From Desulfobulbaceae bacterium (lineage in GTDB: Bacteria; Desulfobacterota; Desulfobulbia; Desulfobulbales; Desulfocapsaceae), in contig QKIH01000050.1 in assembly GCA_003249645.1 (NCBI GenBank), forward strand, positions 26,848-90,847: a stretch of DNA of 64,000 bases, written 5' to 3'. The notes under the pieces were generated by a model. It was given only the letters and a program-made list of their open reading frames with translations. It had not been told where the DNA came from and did no database searches. The translations under genes and the position numbers were made by a program. Shown here one piece after another: positions 35,563 to 44,885 of this stretch. Position 1 is the first letter of the stretch. Each line of letters begins with the position of its first letter.

Positions 35563-36177
35563 TTGCGAATAATCAGCGGATTTGCCAAAGGCAGAAAACT
35601 TTACGGGCCACAGAACGATAAAGTTATCAGACCGACATCTGACAGAGCTAAGGAGGCATTGTTTAACATTCTTGCCGAAAGAGTACAATCTGCCCACGTT
35701 ATTGATTTCTTTGCAGGAACAGGTGCATTCGGCATAGAAGCGCTCAGTCGGGGCGCTCTATCAGCGACCTTTATCGACAATGGCCATGAATCGCTCAAAC
35801 TTCTTGACAAAAATCTGAAACTCCTGATTCAATCAATTCCAGATTCAACACCGCCGCCCCGCATTGACGTGATTAAAGCCGATGCCCTCAAATTTAATCC
35901 CCGATCGGGAAAAATGAAAATCCCACTGAATGCTGTCGATCTAATCTTTATGGATCCGCCATATTCAAAAGGACTTGCAGAGAAAGTCTTAAACAGACTT
36001 GACCAGATCCCTGATCTAAAATCGGATTGTCTGGTCATCGCCGAAGAACGTTCAAGTGAACGTCCACCGCAGAACTTCAACTATTTAACCTTAATAGATC
36101 AGAGACGATATGGTGATACAGTCTTCTGGATTTATCAAACTGCAAAAACTCTCATTTGCGACACAAAAGAGCCATGA
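35563..36177 (+). CDS. rsmD: 16S rRNA m2G966 methyltransferase RsmD
   Basis: A 204-residue SAM-dependent rRNA guanine-N2 methyltransferase. RIISGFAKGRKLYGP and RPTSDRAKEALFNIL are typical of the N-terminal region. The SAM site is FFAGTGAFGIEALSRGA (about 48-64) and the catalytic motif is DPPY (in IFMDPPYSKGL). The start is TTG 35563; no in-frame ATG gives the family N-terminus. Its stop overlaps the coaD start (ATGA). Confidence 0.93.
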   Translation: MRIISGFAKGRKLYGPQNDKVIRPTSDRAKEALFNILAERVQSAHVIDFFAGTGAFGIEALSRGALSATFIDNGHESLKLLDKNLKLLIQSIPDSTPPPRIDVIKADALKFNPRSGKMKIPLNAVDLIFMDPPYSKGLAEKVLNRLDQIPDLKSDCLVIAEERSSERPPQNFNYLTLIDQRRYGDTVFWIYQTAKTLICDTKEP

Positions 36178-36674
36178 AATCATCCGAATCGCCTACCCTT
36201 GCACTTTACCCTGGAACATTTGACCCCATAACAAACGGACATCTCGATATCATTAACCGCGCTCTGAATCTCTTTGACAGAGTTATTGTCACCCTGGCCA
36301 CAAATTCTGGTAAGAAGCCCTTGTTCAGTCTGGAAGAACGAATTGACATGATCAGGCAGTGTTTTCCAGATCAGGAGGAACGGCTTGAGATTGACTGTGC
36401 ATCCGGATTGCTGGTAGAATATGCGCGAAACAAGGGGGCTAGCGCAATTATCCGTGGATTGCGTGCTGTATCAGATTTTGATTATGAATTTCAGCTCGCC
36501 CTTATTAACCGGAAGCTGGCAAGAGATGTTGAAACCATCTTTCTCATGCCGGGATTCAGATGGATTTATATCAGTTCTTCAATCATTAAAGAGGCTGCAA
36601 GCCATAAGGGTGACGTCAGTGATTTGGTCCCTGCCCATGTGAACCGTGCTCTGATAGCAAAATTCCAACAATAA
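36174..36674 (+). CDS. coaD: Phosphopantetheine adenylyltransferase CoaD
   Basis: The penultimate enzyme of coenzyme A synthesis. The nucleotidyltransferase motif TFDPITNGHLDII contains the TxGH-type His. IIRGLRAVSDFDYEFQ and the C-terminal YISSSIIKE are CoaD marks. A TTG at 36156 extends the frame, but ATG 36174 overlaps the rsmD stop and gives a normal 166-residue protein. rsmD-coaD is a very common bacterial pair. Confidence 0.95.
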   Translation: MKSSESPTLALYPGTFDPITNGHLDIINRALNLFDRVIVTLATNSGKKPLFSLEERIDMIRQCFPDQEERLEIDCASGLLVEYARNKGASAIIRGLRAVSDFDYEFQLALINRKLARDVETIFLMPGFRWIYISSSIIKEAASHKGDVSDLVPAHVNRALIAKFQQ

Positions 36675-36714
36675 AAAAAGGGGGCACAGGCTAATCGCCT
36701 GCGCCCCCTTTTTT
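36674..36714. terminator. Bidirectional intrinsic terminator
   Basis: GGGGGC/GCCCCC plus an inner AGGC/GCCT stem is flanked by A6 on the left and T6 on the right. It serves coaD on the plus strand and the 1073-residue protein gene on the minus strand. Confidence 0.93.
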
Positions 36715-36732
36715 GAAACAACTTTAAGAGTA

Positions 36733-39700
36733 TTACTTCCTATTCTCCAGCTCTTTTCTCAGGTTGTTTATTTCTTCTTGAAAACTCGCCCGTAATGCTT
36801 TCATTTCTTCTTTTATAAGCACTGTTATATTTTCTGAAGGAGCTTCTTCCTGAGTTACAGCAGAGTCGTCGCTAATTACTGCATTGTCTTCAGCGAGCCT
36901 ATTTTCAGTAGAATCATTTTTTTCGCTCTTATCTTCATCAAATCCGAAAGGATCTTCTTCTACGAGATCGCCTTCATCGATGATATCAAGCTTGGTGAAA
37001 ACAAACTCACCTGCTTTTTCGGCACCAGTCTCAGAACGGATAGGATCCATAAAGGTAAGAACATCGCCTTTAACAACAGCCTGCCTGTCAAGCATAGTCT
37101 GCTGCCATGTCAATATCTTAGTAGTTTCCTCAAGCAGCATTTCCTGTGCAGCCTTACCATCCACATCACCTCGGTCTATCATTTCGAGTTTGTCAAAAAT
37201 CGAAAGCAATAGACTGTGTGCATCAGAACTTGCTTCATACCTGTACTGGTTAATGTGCTGAATGACCGTTGACATTAATTGCAGCATAACCTTACCAATT
37301 GGCTTGTCGTTATATTTCTTTCCGACTTCCTGCACTTCTGCAAATAAAGCATTGATAATCGAATCATCGAGTTCGACACCAATAGAAGAGACACCGGCAC
37401 GAAGATTAGCCAAGATATCCGTTTCTGAATCAAGACCAGTACTCTTGAAATAAGCCTCAAGATCTTCCTCATATTCCTGTAGGAAGTCTTCTTCACTATC
37501 TTCTGGTGTTTTCGCTGACAAATCTATTTTGACTTCTTCAACCGGTTCTTCAAATATACTTTCATCTAACGCATCTTCTTTTACATCAGCTAACGCAGCG
37601 ATAAATGAGTCATCTTCAGTAACAGCCGACTCTTCCAGCAATTCTTCTGCATCATCAACAATATCTTCTTCAGTAAATGCAATTTCTGCAGTTTCATCTT
37701 CAACATCAACGTCCAATGCACTTTCATCGTCCTGGATGTCAAATGTCAGGTCATCCTCCTCATCCTCTTCCTTGATGGCTATTTCAGTCTCTGTCGTAAG
37801 CGCCTCTTCAACCGGAGATTCTAACAAGTCATCATCAGCCTGCTCGAATACAGCATCAAACTTATCCTCGTCAACTGTACTGGCAGAAGACACCGACAAG
37901 GCATCTTCGAGAAGATCTTCTTCGCTTTGGTCATCAGCAAGCTCAAAGACAACCTCTTCTTCCGGTTCAACAGTTTCATCATCAAATGCTAAACCTTGCA
38001 CATCCTCAGCAACTTCGACCATCCGATCTACATCTTCAAATGAATCTTCTGTCGATTCTAATGCGGCCTCATCCAAGGCCGGGACAAAATCCTCTGCCGC
38101 TAATGTGTCATCGAAAAATGCGTCAACTTCACTACTCAACTCATCAGCAAGCTCTTCTTCTACATTAGTGTCAGTGTCATCAAGAGCAACTGTAAACGCT
38201 TCCTCGTCTTCTTCTGTTAAAGCAAAAATATTTTCTTCTTCATCTACAGACGCAGGACTGAGATCCTCTTCGTCTGCATCTTTAAACGTATCAAAATTTT
38301 CGTCTTCACCAAAGATATTATCAAAAGACTTTTCAACGCCAGCTTCAAGATCAGCCTCTATTACAAGCTCATCCTCCTCATCATCAAAACCACTCAATGC
38401 AGGTGCAACGTCACCACTATCCCACACAGGCAACGGAGCCTCATCACTCTCATCATCTGCTTCAGTTTCAACATCAACACCTGCAAGCGCTTCAACAGGC
38501 GCTTCTACCATTTTTTCAGGTTCTGCAGCAAGTACTTCATCTTCACCAAAAAATCCATCAAGCTTCGCAAAGACCTCACTGGCTTCACGTGTATCCTGCC
38601 ATTCACCATCTTCGGCATCTGCTTCACCTAAAATGTCACCACCTGATAAAGCCGGAGCCAATTCCCCGCTTGATGTAAACGGCAACGGTTCTTCTTCAGA
38701 ATCGTCATCTGCTTCAGTTTCAACATTTACGCCTTGTAAAGCGACAGTTTCATCCACACTTTCCGCACTTTCTTCTATAGGTGTTTCATCGAAGAATGTA
38801 TTGATTGTTTCAAGAGTTTTTGATTTATCATCTACTAATGGAGGGGCTTCAACAGGCTCACCTGAGTCATCATCAAAAAATGATCCGATCTTATCACCAA
38901 CAGCCAGTTCTGCATCCTGTAATCCTGCTGACTCCTCATCAACCTGAAATCCCCGGACATCATCACCGACATCCGCAAAGGCTGGAGGAAGTTCATCATA
39001 GGACTCATGCTCTTCTTCTCTTTCTGCTGTATTATCCTCAGAATCGATAGTGTTGATAACAACTTCTTTAAAGCGATTGAATTTTTCAACTTCAGGTAAC
39101 AGAATTGTCTTTTCTTCCTGCAACGAGAGTGGGGTCGACGTAATTAAATCAAGTTTTTCACAAAATGAATGAAGCAGCTTAAAAGCATCTGCATGAGAAT
39201 TGCTTTTCTTTTTCTTGATGTAAGCCCCGATAGAATCTATACCCTGAAGGAAGATAAGCTTTGGTTTCGCTCCGGCATAAACATCCTGAAGATGTTTTAC
39301 CTCCTGCCCAAGAGCATTAAGATCCTTATCTGTAATCTCCCAATCCATGCCCAGAATAATGGCTTTTAGTTTTCTGATTGGAGATTCATCATCTTTTACC
39401 AGAGGGGAAGGCTCGGGAACTACTTTTTTGACTTGTACCGTTTTTTCTACGGCAGGAGCAGCTGCAGGAGGCAGCTTTTCTTTCTTTTTTGATCTAGTGG
39501 AACCCGAGATCTGGTCTTTTAACTTCTCAAACTTCTTAACGTCTTCCGCAAGCGCCTTTTTTCTTTCTTCATCTGTTACCGTACCGGAACTGATATTCTT
39601 TTCCAGAGTATAGAAAAAAGTCTGAAGCAGCTTTACTGCATTGTGATTTGAATTTGATTTTTCCTTTGCGATATATTTGCCGATTTTTTCCAGAGCCTGA

Positions 39701-39954
39701 ATATAGACTAGGTTGACTTTATCTTCTCGTTGTTCCTCTTTCAAAACAAGAAGCTCGTCATTGAAATCCTGCAGATTCTCGTCGGTGATTTCCCAATCGA
39801 TAGAGAGAACGATGGTTTTCAGCCTGGATATTGACGACTCTTCTTCTCCATAAAACTCAAACAAGTCAATATCATCAGTTTGAACAAAGTCATCATACTC
39901 ATCTACGTCAACGGTTAAATCATCGTCATACAGGTTTTCGGTGTATTGTTCCAC
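36733..39954 (-). CDS. 1073-residue acidic three-repeat protein, partner of MglA/MglB-like pair
   Basis: Not assigned to a known family. An acidic start (1-40) is followed by a helical domain of about 105 residues at 41-146 (RLKTIVLSIDWEITDENL, YIQALEKIGKYI), repeated at 191-297 (KLKAIILGMDWEITDKDL, FLQGIDSIGAYI) and, more divergent, at about 844-955. The middle 540 residues are extremely Asp/Glu-rich and probably unfolded. They contain a duplicated stretch of about 40 residues (GVxVETEADD ... PLP ... APALSG). The last 30 residues look like a coiled coil. It starts 11 bases after the MglA-like gene stop, so it is one operon with it. A scaffold role is inferred. Confidence 0.75.
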   Translation of the reverse strand: MEQYTENLYDDDLTVDVDEYDDFVQTDDIDLFEFYGEEESSISRLKTIVLSIDWEITDENLQDFNDELLVLKEEQREDKVNLVYIQALEKIGKYIAKEKSNSNHNAVKLLQTFFYTLEKNISSGTVTDEERKKALAEDVKKFEKLKDQISGSTRSKKKEKLPPAAAPAVEKTVQVKKVVPEPSPLVKDDESPIRKLKAIILGMDWEITDKDLNALGQEVKHLQDVYAGAKPKLIFLQGIDSIGAYIKKKKSNSHADAFKLLHSFCEKLDLITSTPLSLQEEKTILLPEVEKFNRFKEVVINTIDSEDNTAEREEEHESYDELPPAFADVGDDVRGFQVDEESAGLQDAELAVGDKIGSFFDDDSGEPVEAPPLVDDKSKTLETINTFFDETPIEESAESVDETVALQGVNVETEADDDSEEEPLPFTSSGELAPALSGGDILGEADAEDGEWQDTREASEVFAKLDGFFGEDEVLAAEPEKMVEAPVEALAGVDVETEADDESDEAPLPVWDSGDVAPALSGFDDEEDELVIEADLEAGVEKSFDNIFGEDENFDTFKDADEEDLSPASVDEEENIFALTEEDEEAFTVALDDTDTNVEEELADELSSEVDAFFDDTLAAEDFVPALDEAALESTEDSFEDVDRMVEVAEDVQGLAFDDETVEPEEEVVFELADDQSEEDLLEDALSVSSASTVDEDKFDAVFEQADDDLLESPVEEALTTETEIAIKEEDEEDDLTFDIQDDESALDVDVEDETAEIAFTEEDIVDDAEELLEESAVTEDDSFIAALADVKEDALDESIFEEPVEEVKIDLSAKTPEDSEEDFLQEYEEDLEAYFKSTGLDSETDILANLRAGVSSIGVELDDSIINALFAEVQEVGKKYNDKPIGKVMLQLMSTVIQHINQYRYEASSDAHSLLLSIFDKLEMIDRGDVDGKAAQEMLLEETTKILTWQQTMLDRQAVVKGDVLTFMDPIRSETGAEKAGEFVFTKLDIIDEGDLVEEDPFGFDEDKSEKNDSTENRLAEDNAVISDDSAVTQEEAPSENITVLIKEEMKALRASFQEEINNLRKELENRK

Positions 39955-39965
39955 TGTCTCTCTCT

Positions 39966-40571
39966 CTAGAGTAATTTTTTCTGTATGGACACGACCGTAG
40001 AAGAGATAATCTTCTTCAGTGTGGCGGCTACATTATACCCGGTGATCGCACTGGCCTCAAAATCTGGCACCTTAAGTTTACTGTTTAGATCCTTACGAAG
40101 AACCTCGGTTGGCAAAACCGGAATACCATGTTCTTTCAGATCCACTTTGTTGTACTGCATGACCAATGGAATTTTGAAAATTGATTCTTTGTAAGACTGA
40201 AGATTTTCATGCAGCTGATTCAAAGAGCGAATGTTCTTTGCCCGCTGTTTTTCCATAGCATCAGCAACAAATACAATGCCATCAACACCTCGTAGAACGA
40301 GCTTTCTGGTAGCATTGTATTTCACCTGACCTGGAACGGTGTACAACTGTATTTTTATGTCATACCCCTTAATCTGCCCCATATCAAAAGGCAAGAAGTC
40401 AAAAAACAGAGTTCGGTCACCATGTGTTTTAAGGCTGACCATATCCGAGACAATCTGCTTTCTGTACGTTCTGTTTATATACTCAAGATTAGTGGTCTTG
40501 CCACAGCGTCCAGGTCCATAATAGACAATTTTCACCTGAACGACTTTGTCTTTCAAGTTGATGAAACTCAA
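39966..40571 (-). CDS. MglA-like Ras-family GTPase
   Basis: A 201-residue small GTPase close to Myxococcus MglA, the polarity switch of gliding motility. The P-loop is YYGPGRCGKTTNLEYI (17-32), switch I lies before RTLFFDFLPFDMG, switch II is YTVPGQVKYNATRK (about 77-90), and the base-recognition motif is NKVD. The position of the P-loop Gly/Arg and the TVPGQ motif are MglA traits. It lies between a roadblock protein (MglB-like, the GTPase-activating partner) and the acidic repeat protein. Confidence 0.88.
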   Translation of the reverse strand: MSFINLKDKVVQVKIVYYGPGRCGKTTNLEYINRTYRKQIVSDMVSLKTHGDRTLFFDFLPFDMGQIKGYDIKIQLYTVPGQVKYNATRKLVLRGVDGIVFVADAMEKQRAKNIRSLNQLHENLQSYKESIFKIPLVMQYNKVDLKEHGIPVLPTEVLRKDLNSKLKVPDFEASAITGYNVAATLKKIISSTVVSIQKKLL

Positions 40572-40656
40572 CGGAATACCCCCAACAATTCGTTCTCAAA
40601 TAAAATCATACCCAAAACCGCAAACATGTTTTGGAACCAGAAAACAATTAACGGGG

Positions 40657-41055
40657 TTATTTTTTCCCCCACAGCTGACGGATTTTTTCAATGACATCCA
40701 CAACATTGAGGCGAAGAAAACCTAAAGAGATATCCTTGCCGAACATTGAGATGAGAAGAAGTTCCTCATCAATTTTGCTGAAGTGAATATTAGATTCCTG
40801 ACCCTTGTGGAACAGCAGAGAAAATTCCTGCTCACCAACAAGTTTTGCCATGGCATCAACGGTAGCAAAGTTACCAGCGGCTAAAGCGGCAAACGAATAC
40901 ACATCGTATTTGCTCTCACCATTGTCTTTTGCTGTGATGATATTCCCCGCCATGTCTATAATTATGACGCAATCAACACCAAGCTTAATCAGTTTGTCTG
41001 TCAAAATTTGGTCAATCTGTTCTAGCTGTTCCTGACTGACAATTCCATAGTTCAT
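40657..41055 (-). CDS. Roadblock/LC7 domain protein (MglB-like)
   Basis: A 132-residue single-domain roadblock protein. The profile (a helix, then VDCVIIIDMAGNIITAKD, then FAALAAGNFATVDAMAKLVGEQEF) is that of bacterial MglB-type GTPase regulators. MglB dimers activate MglA GTP hydrolysis and set its pole. It is the first gene of the three-gene leftward operon, 85 bases before the MglA-like gene. Confidence 0.85.
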   Translation of the reverse strand: MNYGIVSQEQLEQIDQILTDKLIKLGVDCVIIIDMAGNIITAKDNGESKYDVYSFAALAAGNFATVDAMAKLVGEQEFSLLFHKGQESNIHFSKIDEELLLISMFGKDISLGFLRLNVVDVIEKIRQLWGKK

Positions 41056-41519
41056 GCCATTTTCCTCTTATTAATGGTGAGCCTTAAATGTATCCCCGTA
41101 TTAAATCTTAAACCCATCACTATATATATTATATATAATTAACATTTTCAAATAGATAATCATCTTCAGTCAAAGGCACCCGACATATTCTTATGCCTGT
41201 AATGCTTTTCATGATAACCGAAGACTGGTCAGGGGCCCTATCTATCGATCATTTACACATTACTTTCATAACGTTACACTACAAGTATTATTTTTTGAAC
41301 ACTTATATAGTGCCAATTCAATTTTTTTTACCAAATTTAGCATGCTGTCCAAAACCCCTTGCTATTTTAACTACCTAAAGCTCATTATTTAATCATAACC
41401 AATTCATACCACACAACATTGAGACACTCAATGAAAAGCAAAGTTTCGTTGCACCCCCATTCATAATTTGCTATGAGAGGTGATTACTTCTGTTACCAGT
41501 TCAATCGTGGAATGCAATC
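41056..41519. other. 464-base AT-rich intergenic region between the MglAB-like operon and tatD
   Basis: Divergent promoters are expected here. A very AT-rich stretch with repeated TATA lies at about 41118-41142. A perfect hairpin CATTGAG-ACA-CTCAATG is at 41417-41433. A weak promoter for tatD may be TTGCAC-N17-TATGAG (41449-41477). A 61-codon frame at 41193 has no good ribosome site and is not called. Confidence 0.45.
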
Positions 41520-42323
41520 ATGAAACAACTCTCCTATATAGATACACACTGTCATCTTGATATGGAACACTACCAAGATGATTTTGCAGATGTTTTATCA
41601 AGAGCAATGGCTGAAAAGATATGCCACATCATTTCAATCGGCATAGACTACAGCAGTTCGCAAAAGGCTATCGAACTCGCTAAAAAATATTCTTTTATTT
41701 CTGCAACAGTCGGTGTCCATCCACATGACATTGAACACCTAGATGATGCTGAGTATATAAAAATTGAGGCACTCATTAACGACAACAGAAAGCATATAGT
41801 CGGATACGGCGAAATCGGTCTCGATTATTTCAAAAATTATTCTGATAATTCATTGCAGAAAATTCACTTTTCAAAGCAGATCGAGCTTGCACAGCACTTT
41901 AATCTTCCGCTCATTATTCATGATCGTGATGCTCATCAGGATATCATTGCTATTTTAAGAGAAAAAGGACCTCATAAAGCAGGCGGAGTCTTACACTGTT
42001 TTTCAGGCGACATGGCATTTGCAGAACAGGTACTCAAGACAGACTTCTATATTTCAATACCGGGCGTTGTTACCTTCAAGAACGCTCAGGAACTCCAGAT
42101 TGTAGCTCAGAACATACCACTGGATCGACTCCTGCTTGAAACAGACGGCCCCTTTCTTGCCCCGACGCCGCATAGAGGAAAACGCAATGAATCATCTTTT
42201 ATTCCATTAATAGCAGCAAAAATTGCCGAACTCCGCAACATTTCAATTGAAGAGGTCGCCAATACAACAACTGCTAATGCAGCCAGACTTTTTCATTTAG
42301 AGAGCAGATTAACCAAACAGTAA
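41520..42323 (+). CDS. tatD: TatD-family metal-dependent DNase
   Basis: A 267-residue TIM-barrel hydrolase. Metal ligands are in DTHCHLD (8-14), GEIGLDY (Glu about 99), PLIIHDRDAH, LHCFSGD and ETDGPFLAP. TatD enzymes are 3'-5' exonucleases acting in DNA repair and RNA turnover. It is the first of a rightward run with yggS and ugd; yggS starts 12 bases later. Confidence 0.9.
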   Translation: MKQLSYIDTHCHLDMEHYQDDFADVLSRAMAEKICHIISIGIDYSSSQKAIELAKKYSFISATVGVHPHDIEHLDDAEYIKIEALINDNRKHIVGYGEIGLDYFKNYSDNSLQKIHFSKQIELAQHFNLPLIIHDRDAHQDIIAILREKGPHKAGGVLHCFSGDMAFAEQVLKTDFYISIPGVVTFKNAQELQIVAQNIPLDRLLLETDGPFLAPTPHRGKRNESSFIPLIAAKIAELRNISIEEVANTTTANAARLFHLESRLTKQ

Positions 42324-42335
42324 ATAATCTAGGCC

Positions 42336-43064
42336 ATGAACCATATCGCAGATAACATAAAAAATATCAGGCTTGATATCGAAGCAGCATGCAAACGGGC
42401 TCTGCGAGATATGAATTCTGTGAAACTGGTAGCAGTTTCCAAAAGATTTCCGACCGCAGCCATCCTTGATGCCATGGCTGGCGGTCAAATTCTTTTCGGC
42501 GAAAATTATATCCAGGAAGCATCTCAGAAATATACCGAATTAACTGAAACTGGTAGCTCTTTCAAACTGCACTTTATCGGCAACATCCAGTCCAATAAGG
42601 CAAAGACGGCCGCCGAAATAAGCTCAATGATAGAGACCGTAGACCGCTTGAAGCTCGCCAAAGCACTCAACAACCATCTTAACACGCTGAATAAAGATCT
42701 CGACATTCTTATACAGGTCAATATAGGCGATGATAAGAACAAATCCGGTGTGCACCCGGATGAGGCGGAAAAACTGCTTAATGAAATCAACAGTCTTCCT
42801 GAGAAAAGATTACATATCCGTGGACTCATGACCATTCCGCCATTTACAGAAGACCCCGAAGATGCAAGACCTCACTTTCGTGCCCTTCGAATACTGTCAG
42901 AAGAACTAGGAGCAAAGAAGCTCTTTACAAACAATGATCAAATAGAGTTATCTATGGGAATGTCAAACGATTATGCGGTCGCTATAGAAGAAGGCGCCAC
43001 ATTCGTTCGTATTGGCACAGCTATTTTTGGCACACGTCCTGCCCAAATTAATAACGGAGAATAG
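42336..43064 (+). CDS. YggS-family pyridoxal-phosphate homeostasis protein
   Basis: A 242-residue PLP-binding TIM-barrel protein without known catalytic activity, which balances cellular PLP. The PLP lysine is in LVAVSKRFP (about residue 34). FGENYIQEA, FIGNIQSNK, GLMTIPP and LSMGMSNDYAVAIEEGATFVRIG (two parts) are the family motifs. It lies 5 bases before ugd, probably cotranscribed. Confidence 0.92.
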   Translation: MNHIADNIKNIRLDIEAACKRALRDMNSVKLVAVSKRFPTAAILDAMAGGQILFGENYIQEASQKYTELTETGSSFKLHFIGNIQSNKAKTAAEISSMIETVDRLKLAKALNNHLNTLNKDLDILIQVNIGDDKNKSGVHPDEAEKLLNEINSLPEKRLHIRGLMTIPPFTEDPEDARPHFRALRILSEELGAKKLFTNNDQIELSMGMSNDYAVAIEEGATFVRIGTAIFGTRPAQINNGE

Positions 43065-43069
43065 TTTCA

Positions 43070-44383
43070 ATGAAAATCACCATGATTGGAACCGGTTATG
43101 TCGGCCTTGTGACCGGAACATGTTTTGCTGAATTCGGACACCATATAACCTGCGTCGATAAAGATACTACCAAAATAGACAAGCTGCTTAACGGCCAGAT
43201 CCCGATCTATGAGCCAGGACTTGACGCTCTTGTTGCTAAAAATGTCGGAGAAGCACGCCTATCATTTACTAGCGAATTAGCCGACGCCGTTGCCGGGGCA
43301 GATGCTGTTTTTCTTGCAGTAGGAACCCCAACAAGCAGAAGGGGTGACGGCTATGCTGACCTCACATATATTTATGAAGCAACAAAAGAAATAGCTGTTC
43401 ACCTGAAAGGTTATACTGTCATCATAGACAAGAGTACCGTGCCGGTCGGAACCGCCAGACAGGTTGCGCGAATCATCAAGGAGGTCAATCCCGATGCCGA
43501 TTTCGATGTTGCATCAAACCCTGAATTCCTGCGTGAAGGTGCGGCAATATCGGATTTTATGCGTCCTGACCGTGTAGTTATCGGTGTCGAAACTGCTCGA
43601 GCTGAAGCGGTTCTTCGTGATATCTATCAACCGCTTTTTCTTCAGGAAACCCCTATTGTTAAAACTGATATTGAGACAGCAGAACTTACCAAGTATGCAG
43701 CTAATGCATTTCTTGCAGCAAAAATAAGCTTTATCAATGAGATAGCACTGCTTTGCGATTCAATCGGTGCAAACGTGGTTGATCTTGCTTCCGGTATCGG
43801 CATGGACGGAAGAATCGGAAAAAAATTCCTGCATCCCGGCCCCGGATACGGTGGATCATGTTTTCCTAAAGACACCCTTGCGCTTCTTCGCATCGCCCAG
43901 GAACACGGCCAGAATTTACGGATTGTTGAATCGGCCGTTGAAGTCAATGCGGCTCAAAAAGCAATGATGGTTAAAAAAATCCGCGATGCACTGGGTGGAT
44001 CTGAAGCAGGCAAAACCATCGCCTGTCTCGGCCTCACATTCAAGCCTGAGACTGACGACATGCGCGACTCCCCTGCTATCACCATACTTCCTGCACTTGC
44101 TGAAAAAGGAGCAAAAATAAAAGCACACGACCCGCAGGGAATGAAGGAAGCGAAACATTATCTTCCTGAAAGCATGATATCCTATGTTGCAGATCCCTAC
44201 GAAGCTGCCCAGGATGCTGACGCAGTTATTCTCATGACTGAGTGGAACCAGTACCGTGCCCTTGAGCTTGGCAAACTCGGCAAGATCATGAACAATAAAG
44301 TGTTTATCGATTTAAGAAATGTATATAGACCTGAGAACCTTAAAGCTCAGGGCTTCACTTACATAGGAGTTGGTCGCTCGTAA
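43070..44383 (+). CDS. ugd: UDP-glucose 6-dehydrogenase
   Basis: Oxidises UDP-glucose to UDP-glucuronate for envelope polysaccharides. The NAD site is MIGTGYVGLVTGTCF (4-18), the dimer/domain region is TAELTKYAANAFLA, and the catalytic Cys is in GPGYGGSCFPKDTLAL (about residue 262). The length of 437 is standard. The product could feed the glycan loci at 18-24 and 48-63 kb. Confidence 0.95.
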   Translation: MKITMIGTGYVGLVTGTCFAEFGHHITCVDKDTTKIDKLLNGQIPIYEPGLDALVAKNVGEARLSFTSELADAVAGADAVFLAVGTPTSRRGDGYADLTYIYEATKEIAVHLKGYTVIIDKSTVPVGTARQVARIIKEVNPDADFDVASNPEFLREGAAISDFMRPDRVVIGVETARAEAVLRDIYQPLFLQETPIVKTDIETAELTKYAANAFLAAKISFINEIALLCDSIGANVVDLASGIGMDGRIGKKFLHPGPGYGGSCFPKDTLALLRIAQEHGQNLRIVESAVEVNAAQKAMMVKKIRDALGGSEAGKTIACLGLTFKPETDDMRDSPAITILPALAEKGAKIKAHDPQGMKEAKHYLPESMISYVADPYEAAQDADAVILMTEWNQYRALELGKLGKIMNNKVFIDLRNVYRPENLKAQGFTYIGVGRS

Positions 44384-44405
44384 GAGAACGGCCACTCAAC
44401 TTGAA

Positions 44406-44447
44406 ATAAAAAAAGGCCATCTCTTTTAAGAGATGGCCTTTTTTTTA
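44406..44447. terminator. Bidirectional intrinsic terminator after ugd
   Basis: AAAAGGCCATCTCTT pairs with AAGAGATGGCCTTTT with a 2-base loop. A-run on the left, T-run on the right. It also serves the convergent PxxKW gene. Confidence 0.94.
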
Positions 44448-44465
44448 TCAGATACAAAAGAAAGC

Positions 44466-44711
44466 TTACTTCTTCTTTGAAGCACGCTTGGCAGCTTTCA
44501 GAGGGTTTACCCTGACTTTGGTAACTGTAATCTCAGGCTTGGCATGAGTTGCAAAGTTACAAATACCGATCTTCCATTTTGCTTCTGGATTGACGTAGCT
44601 TTTGCAGTAAGTATTTCCTGCCTCCTCAACTACACGATCACATCCTGCACATTTATCGATTACCGGCTTAAATTTACCACCACTATATTTAACTGCAGCT
44701 TGTTCTTGCAT
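44466..44711 (-). CDS. PxxKW-family cysteine-rich protein
   Basis: An 81-residue protein of a small family found in deltaproteobacteria and relatives, named for its PxxKW motif, here PEAKW, between cysteine groups CAGC, YCKSY and GICNFATH. Function unknown; metal binding is plausible. ATG 44711 with GGGAGGAATAC upstream is preferred to a longer frame from 44750. The C-terminal tail is Lys-rich (KAAKRASKKK). Confidence 0.8.
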   Translation of the reverse strand: MQEQAAVKYSGGKFKPVIDKCAGCDRVVEEAGNTYCKSYVNPEAKWKIGICNFATHAKPEITVTKVRVNPLKAAKRASKKK

Positions 44712-44885
44712 GTATTCCTCCCGGACGTCTACTACTATTATTTGATACAATACATTTTCTATGATTTAAAAATCAAAGATAAATACTTTAACAAACTTAT
44801 TCACTCTATTCAAGCTATATTTACTTCTGTATCTTTTTACCAATTTCATCCTGCTAGATGAACCTTTTTTCCTTTTCAGCTACCT

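Noticed and set aside
37529..38947. 472-residue Ser-rich frame on the plus strand
   Set aside because: It is the antisense shadow of the Asp/Glu-rich linker of the 1073-residue protein; GAA and GAT codons read backwards give Ser-rich text. No ribosome site.
41290..41325. Possible sigma-54 promoter (TGGCAC on the minus strand)
   Set aside because: The -12 TTGC element is missing at the right distance.
41193..41378. 61-residue frame in the gap before tatD
   Set aside because: No ribosome-binding site, AT-rich random-looking composition and no recognisable feature.
44544..44861. 105-residue frame opposite the PxxKW gene
   Set aside because: Overlaps a recognised family gene and runs through its terminator side with no start signal.
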